Below are positions 8,229-13,774 of a stretch of 13,774 nt of DNA, one piece after another. Both the position numbers and the translations under genes were made by a program. The notes under the pieces were generated by a model, which made no database searches, was not told where the DNA came from, and saw nothing but the letters and a program-made list of their open reading frames with translations. Source of the stretch: JBBAFB01 sp041655595 (GTDB lineage Bacteria > Bacillota > DULZ01); the NCBI GenBank assembly GCA_041655595.1, contig JBBAFB010000054.1, forward strand, positions 1 through 13,774, written 5' to 3'. Numbering within the stretch: position 1 is the stretch's first letter; each line of letters starts with the position of its first letter.

Positions 8229-8233
8229 ATGAA
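8212..8233. repeat. 22-bp perfect palindrome, probable operator at the fdn promoter
   Basis: TTCATATTAAA (8212-8222) is followed directly by its exact complement TTTAATATGAA (8223-8233). It covers roughly -5 to +17 relative to the transcription start predicted from the adjacent promoter, the usual place for a repressor to block initiation. It does not match FNR, Rex or Fur consensus sites; its regulator is unknown. Confidence 0.65.
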
Positions 8234-8264
8234 TTATATTAGCACAAATATAGCTGGCGTACAA
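8233..8264 (-). promoter_or_regulatory. Probable sigma-A promoter of the fdn operon
   Basis: On the minus strand TTGTAC (8264-8259) is followed after 17 bases by TAATAT (8241-8236), which is preceded by TGC, an extended -10 signature. A perfect TATAAT also overlaps at 8238-8233 but lies 20 bases from this -35. Either way the start would fall at about 8229-8226, inside the palindrome. Confidence 0.6.
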
Positions 8265-8324
8265 GGTAGAATTCCGAATAATCTGAAAACAATAGCTAGC
8301 ACATTCACTATGTGGCGATTTTTT

Positions 8325-8351
8325 AGGGGTTATTACCATAAAATAGCCCCT
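8325..8351 (+). terminator. Terminator-like hairpin on the plus strand upstream of the patatin gene
   Basis: AGGGGTTATT (8325-8334) pairs with AATAGCCCCT (8342-8351), ten pairs including one G-U, with a seven-base loop, and runs into TTTTTCC. Only plus-strand transcripts would have the U-tract. No plus-strand gene lies upstream in the window, so it may insulate the patatin gene from divergent transcription, end a short RNA, or be fortuitous. Confidence 0.45.
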
Positions 8352-8389
8352 TTTTCCTTGGTAAAGGAGAGTTTTGCGGCTTTTTAGCC

Positions 8390-8443
8390 TTGAAATACTG
8401 GTTGATTATTTTTATTTTCACAAAAGCAAGACATCCCTATAAG
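8390..8443 (+). promoter_or_regulatory. Candidate promoters for the patatin-like gene
   Basis: Two weak sigma-A matches are visible: TTGAAA (8390-8395) with TATTTT (8413-8418), 17 bases apart, and TTTTCA (8415-8420) with TATAAG (8438-8443), also 17 apart. I cannot choose between them. Confidence 0.3.
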
Positions 8444-8501
8444 AAGCGAACAGTTACTTAAAAGTTGGCGGCGCATAAAATAATTTAAGGAGATGATGAA
8501 A

Positions 8502-9380
8502 ATGTGCTTTGGTCTGGCTTTAAGCGGCGGCTCCCTTAGAGGGGCGGCTCATATTGGATTTTTGGAAGTCTTGCATGAAAACGGGTTGGTACCGGATTTG
8601 ATTGCCGGTACCAGCGCAGGAAGCATAGTAGGTAGTTTATTTGCCTTTGGTATGTTGCCGACTCAAATTGGGGAAAGACTTTGGCAACTGTATGCAAACA
8701 TTCCATATAAAACCGAAGAAACCATTCTTCCCGTTTTAGCGGAACCGTATGAAATGGAATCCCTTGGTTTGCTACCTCTTCCCAAAGGCCTCCTCAAAGC
8801 TAACTTTATTGAAAAATTTATTTTAAATTGGATCGGGCCTATTACCTTCGAGGAGCTAACCCTACCCTTAGCTATCACGGCTACTGATCTTAAAACGGGA
8901 GAGCTTGTGATCTTTACCGGTGAAAAAATTATTCCCCCCAAACCCTGGCCCCCAAAAACCGTTTTTATCCCCAATATAAAGATTGCAGAAGCAGTAAGGG
9001 CCAGTTCTGCCATACCCGGAATTTTTACCCCCAAAAAAATAACGGGCCGTCTCCTTGCGGATGGCGGCCTGTTAGATAATGTTCCTGTTGATGTATTAAA
9101 GCTGTTGGGCGCTAAAAAGGTCGTGGCCGTTGATCTGGGGTTTGGGACAGAAAAAAGCAAACCACCCAAAAACATTATTGAAATTCTATTGCAGAGCCAT
9201 GATATTATGGGTCAAAGAATATCGAACTTGCTAACCCACAGTTTTGCTGATTTGGTAGTCAGGCCCAAGGTAGGCGGTGCAAGTTTATTTGATTTTGCCA
9301 AAATACCCAGCTTTATTCAAAAAGGACGGGAGGCTGGCTCAGCAAATTTAGCGGCGATTAGAAAGCTAATTAAGAATTAA
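8502..9380 (+). CDS. Patatin-like phospholipase (serine lipid acyl hydrolase)
   Basis: A 292-residue protein of the bacterial patatin/RssA-type family. Numbered from the ATG at 8502, the oxyanion-hole glycine loop is SGGSLRGAAH (8-17), the nucleophile elbow is GTSAG with Ser38, EAVRASSAIPGIF is the conserved mid-domain segment, and the catalytic Asp187 lies in ADGG. The predicted activity is Ser-Asp dyad cleavage of acyl esters, perhaps membrane phospholipids; the real substrate is unknown. No signal peptide or membrane segment is seen. An insertion rich in Pro (about residues 143-158, with PPKPWPPK) is unusual. I chose 8502 because AAGGAG lies nine bases before it; the ATGs at 8493 and 8496 are too close to that site. 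It is the only plus-strand gene and appears monocistronic. Confidence 0.92.
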   Translation: MCFGLALSGGSLRGAAHIGFLEVLHENGLVPDLIAGTSAGSIVGSLFAFGMLPTQIGERLWQLYANIPYKTEETILPVLAEPYEMESLGLLPLPKGLLKANFIEKFILNWIGPITFEELTLPLAITATDLKTGELVIFTGEKIIPPKPWPPKTVFIPNIKIAEAVRASSAIPGIFTPKKITGRLLADGGLLDNVPVDVLKLLGAKKVVAVDLGFGTEKSKPPKNIIEILLQSHDIMGQRISNLLTHSFADLVVRPKVGGASLFDFAKIPSFIQKGREAGSANLAAIRKLIKN

Positions 9381-9532
9381 CCACCTATCGGATCAGAATG
9401 AAGCTTTTGCAGATCCTTCATAACAATAAAATCCACGTTGGGGTCACCACCATAAATATTATAGGGCAGGGTTTTACCCTGCCCTATAATATTTTCCGCC
9501 AAACCCAAAAGGTTTTGACAAGCATTTAACAA
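9377..9532 (-). CDS. Possible small protein of 51 residues downstream of nuoF
   Basis: I do not recognise it. A minus-strand frame starts with TTG at 9532, nine bases after AAGGAG, 34 bases past the nuoF stop. It begins MLNACQNLLGLAENIIGQGK, passes through LPYNIYGGDPNVDFIVMKDL and ends ...HSDPIGG. Its stop codon overlaps the patatin stop codon by two bases, tail to tail. The frame is open further upstream to a TGA overlapping the end of nuoF, without another clear start. The composition looks protein-like, which favours a real gene or a decayed one. Against it, a perfect 19-bp hairpin fills 41 bases of the frame, and that hairpin could simply be the bidirectional terminator of the convergent genes, making the frame accidental. 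Confidence 0.4.
   Translation of the reverse strand: MLNACQNLLGLAENIIGQGKTLPYNIYGGDPNVDFIVMKDLQKLHSDPIGG
9454..9494. terminator. Perfect 19-bp hairpin between convergent genes, likely bidirectional terminator
   Basis: The arm 9454-9472 (AAATATTATAGGGCAGGGT) pairs without mismatch with 9476-9494 around a TTT loop. The GC-rich core (AGGGCAGGGT/ACCCTGCCCT) is flanked by AU-rich ends, so each strand has a stem followed by a U-containing tail. It lies 73 bases past the patatin stop and 73 bases past the nuoF stop, well placed to end both. It also lies inside the small open frame described at 9377-9532. Confidence 0.65.
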
Positions 9533-9566
9533 CTGCTTTATCTCCTTATCCTCTAGCCCATAGCTT

Positions 9567-11345
9567 TTAGCTTTTAATCACTGCATCAAAGCGGCAGACC
9601 TCAAAGCAAGTGTTACATTTTGTGCATTTATACTGGTCAATAACATGGACTTCTTTGAGCTTTCCGGTTATAGCATCTGCCGGGCATCTTCTAGCACAGA
9701 GGGTACAGCCATTACAGTTAACCGGATCTATGGTATAGGTGACTAACTCTTTACAAGCTACTGCCGGACAACGCTTTTCTTTAATATGAGCCTCGTATTC
9801 ATGCCTAAAATATTTTAATGTTGATAAAACCGGGTTAGGTGCTGTTTGTCCTAAACCACATAAGGAGGCTACCTTAATAGATTTACCCAGGGTTTCAAGT
9901 TTTAAGATATCTTCTTCCTTCCCCTCACCCTCAGTTATTCTGGTCAAAATCTCCAACATCCTTTTAGTTCCCTCTCTGCAAGGTGTGCATTTACCACAGG
10001 ATTCCGATTGGGTAAAGTTAAGGAAAAACCTAGCCACATCAACCATACAAGTATCTTGGTCCATCACAACCAAACCACCGGAACCCATCATTGCTCCGAC
10101 TTGTAGCAAGGAATCGTAATCAATGGGCAGATCCAAGTGCTCATTAGTTAAACAGCCACCAGAGGGCCCCCCGATTTGGACTGCTTTAAACTCCTTGCCT
10201 CCTTGAATTCCGCCGCCAATATCAAAAATGATTTCTCTTAAGGTAATACCCATCGGAACCTCAACTAAGCCAGTATTTTTGACCTTTCCGGATAGAGCAA
10301 AGATTTTTGTGCCTTTACTTTTTTCCGTACCAATTGAACTGTACCACTGAGCACCATTTCTGATAATATTAGCCACATTGGCAAAGGTTTCTACATTATT
10401 AATATTGGTAGGCTTACCCCATAAGCCCTTCTGAGCCGGGAAAGGCGGTCGGACTCTGGGCATACCTCTTTTACCCTCAATAGAAGCTAGTAGAGCTGTT
10501 TCCTCACCGCAAACAAACGCACCGGCACCTTCCTTAATTTTCAAATGAAAACTAAACTCCGTACCCAGAATTTTATCACCTAAAAAACCTTTCGCCGTGG
10601 CTTGTTCCATTGCAATTTTTAGGGTTCTGATAGCGGACGGATATTCAGCCCTTACATAAATATAGCCCTCATCCGAGCCGATGGCGTACGCCGCAATTAA
10701 CATTCCCTCTATTAAGGAATGGGGGTCGCCTTCAAGGATGCCCCGGTCCATAAAGGCCCCCGGGTCCCCTTCATCGGCATTACAAACAATATATTTCTTG
10801 TCACCTACTGCCTTATGAGCAAATTCCCATTTCAAGCCGGTGGGAAAACCGGCCCCACCCCTACCTCTTAGACCTGCCGCCTTAATCTCGTTAACAACTT
10901 CTATGGGCGATATGCTTAAAGCTTTTTCTAAGCCCTTATAACCTTCATGCTGCAAATATTCATTGATGTTTAAAGGGTTAATTAAACCACATCTTTGCAA
11001 AACGATTTTTTCCTGCTTAGCATAAAAAATGATATCCTGATATTTTTCAATTTTTGTTTTTGTAAGGGGATCCTCAAACAACAATCTTTCTACTATTTCG
11101 TTGTTGACTAAATGCTTCGCTACTATTTCTTCCACATCTTTTTCTTTAACCTTACAATAAAATGTGTCCTCCGGCTCAATTACCACAATGGGGCCCTGCT
11201 CGCAAAAGCCATGGCAACCGGTATTAACTATTTGATATTTGTGATCTATGCCTTGTTTTTTTATTTCCTCTGCAAGTTTTGCAGTAATATTCTTTGCCCC
11301 GGATAATTTACAACCCGTATCATTACAAAGTAAAATTCTCCTCAT
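9567..11345 (-). CDS. nuoF: NADH-oxidising flavoprotein subunit, NuoF/HndC type (diaphorase beta)
   Basis: A 592-residue protein with the layout of HndC/HydB subunits: an N-terminal thioredoxin-like [2Fe-2S] domain (C7, C12, C44, C48), the FMN/NADH-binding core (GLRGRGGAGFPTGLKW, NADEGDPGAFMDR, GAGAFVCGEETAL), the [4Fe-4S] site ESCGKCTPCREGT with a later Cys in SLCGLGQ, and a C-terminal two-cluster ferredoxin (CNGCTLCARRCP, CTKCNTCFEVC). Such subunits exchange electrons between NAD(H) or NADP(H), FMN and Fe-S chains in soluble hydrogenases, formate dehydrogenases or bifurcating complexes. I use the ATG at 11345, eight bases after AGGTGG, rather than the GTG at 11357 directly abutting the nuoE stop. 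No hydrogenase or other catalytic gene follows, so its partner is unknown; it need not work with the exported FdnGHI. Confidence 0.93.
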   Translation of the reverse strand: MRRILLCNDTGCKLSGAKNITAKLAEEIKKQGIDHKYQIVNTGCHGFCEQGPIVVIEPEDTFYCKVKEKDVEEIVAKHLVNNEIVERLLFEDPLTKTKIEKYQDIIFYAKQEKIVLQRCGLINPLNINEYLQHEGYKGLEKALSISPIEVVNEIKAAGLRGRGGAGFPTGLKWEFAHKAVGDKKYIVCNADEGDPGAFMDRGILEGDPHSLIEGMLIAAYAIGSDEGYIYVRAEYPSAIRTLKIAMEQATAKGFLGDKILGTEFSFHLKIKEGAGAFVCGEETALLASIEGKRGMPRVRPPFPAQKGLWGKPTNINNVETFANVANIIRNGAQWYSSIGTEKSKGTKIFALSGKVKNTGLVEVPMGITLREIIFDIGGGIQGGKEFKAVQIGGPSGGCLTNEHLDLPIDYDSLLQVGAMMGSGGLVVMDQDTCMVDVARFFLNFTQSESCGKCTPCREGTKRMLEILTRITEGEGKEEDILKLETLGKSIKVASLCGLGQTAPNPVLSTLKYFRHEYEAHIKEKRCPAVACKELVTYTIDPVNCNGCTLCARRCPADAITGKLKEVHVIDQYKCTKCNTCFEVCRFDAVIKS

Positions 11346-11357
11346 CTGCCCCACCAC

Positions 11358-11852
11358 CTAACTATATTGAGCCAATATTTTGGCTATACTGTTTTTTGTC
11401 AAACGCCCATGGGTATCATCATCAATGGTAATTACCGGGGCAAGACTGCAAGCACCTATACAGGCAACAGATTCCAAAGTAAATCTCAAATCTTCGGTGG
11501 TTTCCCCGTCTCCCACACCTAGCTTGTCTTTTATTTCATCAAAAATTGCTTTAGCACCTCTCACATAGCAAGCTGTTCCCTGACATACCCTAATAAGATG
11601 CCGCCCTCTGGGGGAAAGATTAAACTGAGCATAGAAAGTAACTACCCCATATATTTGGCTGATAGGTATTTTTAATTCTTCGCCTATGCACTCTAAAACC
11701 TCCCTGGGCAGATAACCGTAGATATCTTGAGCTGCCTGTAAAACCGGAATTAATGCACCTTCCTGATCATGATACTTGGAAAGAACCTCCATTAACTGCA
11801 AATCTTTTTCCGTTGGTTCATGTGTTTCATGACCGCTACAACATTCACACAT
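11358..11852 (-). CDS. nuoE: [2Fe-2S] thioredoxin-like subunit, NuoE/HndA type
   Basis: A 164-residue protein, close to NuoE length. The four [2Fe-2S] cysteines are C90 and C95 (CQGTAC) and C131 and C135 (CIGAC). Conserved stretches include LQAAQDIYGYLP and ISQIYGVVTFYAQF. It passes electrons within the diaphorase module together with NuoF. I start it at the ATG at 11852, seven bases after GGAGGG; the ATG at 11870 lacks a ribosome binding site and would place GGAGG within the coding sequence. The N terminus MCECCSGHETHEP is a short tail rich in Cys and His that ordinary NuoE does not need, perhaps an extra metal or redox site. The stop is 12 bases from the nuoF ATG, so the two are cotranslated. 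Confidence 0.92.
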   Translation of the reverse strand: MCECCSGHETHEPTEKDLQLMEVLSKYHDQEGALIPVLQAAQDIYGYLPREVLECIGEELKIPISQIYGVVTFYAQFNLSPRGRHLIRVCQGTACYVRGAKAIFDEIKDKLGVGDGETTEDLRFTLESVACIGACSLAPVITIDDDTHGRLTKNSIAKILAQYS

Positions 11853-11872
11853 CCCATTGCCCTCCTCCATTA

Positions 11873-11889
11873 TTGACGCAACAAGTCAA
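11873..11889. repeat. Inverted repeat TTGAC-N7-GTCAA before nuoE
   Basis: TTGAC (11873-11877) and GTCAA (11885-11889) are separated by seven bases and lie between the proposed nuoE promoter and its ribosome binding site. This could be a small operator or a hairpin in the leader; evidence is only the symmetry. Confidence 0.3.
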
Positions 11890-11944
11890 AAAACTAATTT
11901 ATTGCATTATAAAATATAGAACAAAAAATAATTGCTTCCAATCT

Positions 11945-11974
11945 ACTATACAGCATTTCGGTCTAAAAGTTCAA
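11945..11974 (-). promoter_or_regulatory. Probable sigma-A promoter of nuoEF
   Basis: On the minus strand TTGAAC (11974-11969) is followed after 18 bases by TATAGT (11950-11945). The start would be near 11938, giving a leader of about 85 bases before nuoE. The flanking sequence is very AT-rich. Confidence 0.5.
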
Positions 11975-12133
11975 GCCTAGTCTGATCTGAAGCAATAAAA
12001 AAAACTATCCATATTTATTTAGACAAAAAACTATCATTTCCTGCCTAAATTGAAAGGAATATTCTGTCCGTTTTTGTTGTTTTCTCAACCTTTTGTATAA
12101 ACTTGTCTAATCTGCTGTTTTTTTCTAATCCTA

Positions 12134-12231
12134 CTTTCCACAGGGGACAAAGTCTATTTAATCGGTTTGCACTTGACTTATCCACATTATCCACAGAAAA
12201 ACCATCCACAAAACACCCGTTCTGTGGATAA
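12134..12231. other. Cluster of DnaA boxes in the nuoE-tsaD intergenic region
   Basis: Perfect TTATCCACA occurs at 12178-12186 and, directly abutting it, at 12187-12195; a third perfect copy is inverted at 12223-12231 (TGTGGATAA). Imperfect copies are CCATCCACA (12202-12210) and CTTTCCACA (12134-12142). An AT-rich stretch (about 11880-12130) lies beside it. This is a DnaA-binding array. No dnaA, dnaN, gidA or rpmH lies nearby, so it is more likely a DnaA-titrating or regulatory cluster than the origin, but an origin is not excluded. I see no credible protein gene in 11871-12271. Confidence 0.7.
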
Positions 12232-12241
12232 CTCAGCAAAT

Positions 12242-12271
12242 AAGGGGTGATTTTTCTAAATAGATTCCCCC
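12242..12271 (-). terminator. Weak terminator-like pairing after tsaD
   Basis: On the minus strand GGGG right after the tsaD stop can pair with CCCC (12247-12244) across a loop of about 20 bases, followed by TTATTTG. The stem is short and the loop long, so this is only a weak candidate for the end of the rimI-tsaD transcript. Confidence 0.25.
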
Positions 12272-13327
12272 CTACTTTTTGAAAAAGGCTTCCAAGGGTA
12301 AATAAGGAATCGCATTTAGGGACAAATCTGCAAAATCGCCCTCTAATTGTCGATAATAAGCGGCCATGGCTATCATAGCTGCATTATCAGTACAATAAAC
12401 CGGGCTGGGCCACAAAACCTGCCGACCCGTGGCAGCTGTTTTTTGGCGCAGACTTTCTCTTAACCTTTGATTAGCGGCAACCCCGCCGGCCAAAACTATG
12501 GTGTTCAGATCATGCATTTGTGCAGCCAGAATTGTTTTCTCAACTAAAACTTCTACTATCGCCTCCTGAAAACCGGCACTTACATCAGCGATGGGAATCT
12601 GATCGCCCCTTTGTTTTGTATTGTTCAAATAATTTAAAACCGCAGATTTCAAGCCGCTAAAGCTAAAGTCCAAACTACCTTTACCCAGCCAGGCCCTGGG
12701 AAAAGCAAAGGCATTTGGATCGCCAAATCCGGCCATTTTTTCTATGGCCGGACCCCCCGGGTAACCCAGTCCTAATTCCCTGGCTATTTTGTCAAAGGCT
12801 TCCCCCGCGGCATCATCCAAGGTGGCACCAAGCATTTTGATTTCCTGATGCGATCTCCACAAAACTAAGCTTGTATGTCCACCTGAAACAACCAAGCATA
12901 AAGCCGGCAGCTTTAAATTTGGGTGCTCAATGAGATTAGCATAAATATGCCCTACAAGGTGATGGACTCCTATCAAGGGTATTTTTAAGGCGTAGGCCAA
13001 AGCCTTGGCTTGAGCCACACCCACTAACAGGGCCCCTACCAAGCCCGGCCCATAAGTAACCCCGATGGCGGTCAAATCCTGTAAACTAATAGCCGCTTCT
13101 GCTAAAGCCCCGTCAATGACAGGAATAATTTGTTCTAAATGTTGGCGGGAGGCAATTTCCGGTACAACACCGCCAAAAGGCCGGTGGGTGGCAATCTGGG
13201 AGTAGATAGTATTTGCCAATATGTTTCTCCCGTCTTCTAAAACTGCGGCAGATGTGTCATCACAGCTGGTTTCAATAGCTAGAATTAAACTTCTATCAGA
13301 TATTATAATCGCCTCCTGACAGATCAA
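12272..13327 (-). CDS. tsaD: tRNA N6-adenosine threonylcarbamoyltransferase
   Basis: With TsaB and TsaE it transfers the threonylcarbamoyl group from its AMP ester to A37 of ANN-decoding tRNAs, forming t6A. Visible family blocks are LAIETSCDDTSAAV, the metal site HHLVGH (H123 and H127), VSGGHTSLV, AGEAFDKIARELGLGYPGGP, FSFSGLKSAVLNYL, LAGGVAANQRLRESL and CTDNAAMIAMAA. Length is 351 residues from the TTG at 13327, normal for the family. That TTG has no evident ribosome binding site. AGGAGG instead lies at 13317-13312 and is followed by ATT, ATA, ATA in frame, with no ATG, GTG or TTG close by, so a start at one of these (343-345 residues) is possible. It lies 13 bases after rimI, the common tsaB-rimI-tsaD arrangement. 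Confidence 0.96.
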   Translation of the reverse strand: MICQEAIIISDRSLILAIETSCDDTSAAVLEDGRNILANTIYSQIATHRPFGGVVPEIASRQHLEQIIPVIDGALAEAAISLQDLTAIGVTYGPGLVGALLVGVAQAKALAYALKIPLIGVHHLVGHIYANLIEHPNLKLPALCLVVSGGHTSLVLWRSHQEIKMLGATLDDAAGEAFDKIARELGLGYPGGPAIEKMAGFGDPNAFAFPRAWLGKGSLDFSFSGLKSAVLNYLNNTKQRGDQIPIADVSAGFQEAIVEVLVEKTILAAQMHDLNTIVLAGGVAANQRLRESLRQKTAATGRQVLWPSPVYCTDNAAMIAMAAYYRQLEGDFADLSLNAIPYLPLEAFFKK

Positions 13328-13340
13328 TCCGGCCGAATTT

Positions 13341-13774
13341 TTAAAAATCGGTCCGACTTTGCAAGCTCTTCCACATAATTATGGCATCTTCCCCGGTGTC
13401 GGTATAGTATTGCTTTCTTGACCCGGCAACAACAAAGCCCATTTCTTTATACAAGTTTTGGGCTGCTTGATTGGACGGCCTAACTTCTAAAGTGGCCTTA
13501 TCCGCTCCCAAAATTGCCGCCCTGGCCAAAAGTTCGGCCAAGAGCAGCTTGCCAAATTGCTTACCCCTAAAAGCCGGATTGACCGCAATGGTAGTAATAT
13601 GGGCTTCATCAATAATTAACCACATACCTGCATAGCCAATTACCTCATTATCTAATAAGCAAACATAGTAATGAGCCAGCTGGTTGTATTTAATCTCGTT
13701 TAAATAGGTATCTTTAGACCAAGGAGTAGGAAAAGAAACCTGTTCAATTTGAAGTACTTGAGTCAAATGATTTT
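13341..13774 (-). CDS. rimI: Ribosomal protein S18 alanine N-acetyltransferase RimI, 5' end outside the window
   Basis: A GNAT-fold acetyltransferase of the type that acetylates the N-terminal alanine of ribosomal protein S18. Visible features are the IEQVSFPTPWS motif near the N terminus, the strand-4 and acetyl-CoA loop ITTIAVNPAFRGKQFGKLLL, and ATLEVRPSNQAAQNLYKEMGF with the conserved Tyr. A TTG at 13766 could serve as a start, but it lacks a visible ribosome binding site and the frame continues upstream to the edge as N-H-L-T-Q, which fits the usual RimI N terminus, so I treat the gene as incomplete. It precedes tsaD by 13 bases. Confidence 0.93.
   Translation of the reverse strand, partial: NHLTQVLQIEQVSFPTPWSKDTYLNEIKYNQLAHYYVCLLDNEVIGYAGMWLIIDEAHITTIAVNPAFRGKQFGKLLLAELLARAAILGADKATLEVRPSNQAAQNLYKEMGFVVAGSRKQYYTDTGEDAIIMWKSLQSRTDF

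Noticed and set aside
8663..9175. Long minus-strand open frame opposite the patatin gene
   Set aside because: It is a shadow of the patatin coding sequence, whose catalytic motifs are intact on the plus strand.
12001..12035. Direct repeat AAAACTATC (12001-12009 and 12027-12035)
   Set aside because: Short and within AT-rich DNA, easily due to chance.
12134..12231. Calling the DnaA-box cluster the chromosomal origin
   Set aside because: No replication genes are nearby and I cannot measure strand skew beyond the window; the cluster itself is reported without that claim.
12045..12239. Minus-strand open frame of 64 codons between nuoE and tsaD
   Set aside because: It is made of the DnaA-box array and AT-rich DNA, has no recognisable protein pattern and no convincing ribosome binding site.
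1..13774. CRISPR array, transposase, phage genes or tRNA/rRNA genes
   Set aside because: No regularly spaced repeats, transposase or integrase motifs, or cloverleaf-like sequences were seen on either strand.

Overview
The window looks like chromosome of an anaerobic, low-to-moderate GC Gram-positive (Clostridia; a Peptococcaceae-like relative is my inference). The reasons are strong AGGAGG-type ribosome binding sites, frequent TTG/GTG starts, intrinsic terminators, a selenocysteine-containing membrane formate dehydrogenase, and an HndA/HndC-type NADH-oxidising pair. Almost everything is on the minus strand; the exception is one patatin-like gene.

Right to left along the minus strand: (1) 13774-12272, the end of rimI followed by tsaD, part of the usual t6A tRNA-modification cluster. 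(2) 12271-11871, a gene-free stretch holding a cluster of DnaA boxes (three perfect, two imperfect) and the nuoE promoter. (3) 11852-9567, nuoE-nuoF, a diaphorase module with no catalytic partner in the window, perhaps followed by a 51-codon gene that contains a perfect 19-bp hairpin. (4) 8502-9380 on the plus strand, a patatin-like hydrolase convergent with group 3. (5) 8264-2430, a complete formate dehydrogenase unit: promoter with a 22-bp perfect palindrome, long leader, fdnG (Tat signal, in-frame TGA read as selenocysteine with a SECIS-like hairpin), fdhE, fdnH, fdnI, and a strong terminator. (6) 2132-602, an IclR regulator and a receiver-like/AraC regulator in tandem. (7) 412-1, the start of panB, which runs out of the window.

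The formate dehydrogenase genes encode a complete respiratory enzyme. Formate would be oxidised outside the membrane at a Mo/W-bisMGD-selenocysteine site in FdnG. Electrons would pass through the Fe-S protein FdnH to the di-heme cytochrome b FdnI and then to quinone. FdhE, encoded between the catalytic and electron-transfer subunits, would assist maturation. NuoEF would exchange electrons between NAD(H) and Fe-S partners in the cytoplasm; its partner is not here.

I found no clearly new multi-gene system. The points most worth a second look are the DnaA-box cluster, the palindromic operator at the fdn promoter, the small frame containing the perfect hairpin, and the start of tsaD, where an ideal ribosome binding site is followed only by ATT/ATA codons.
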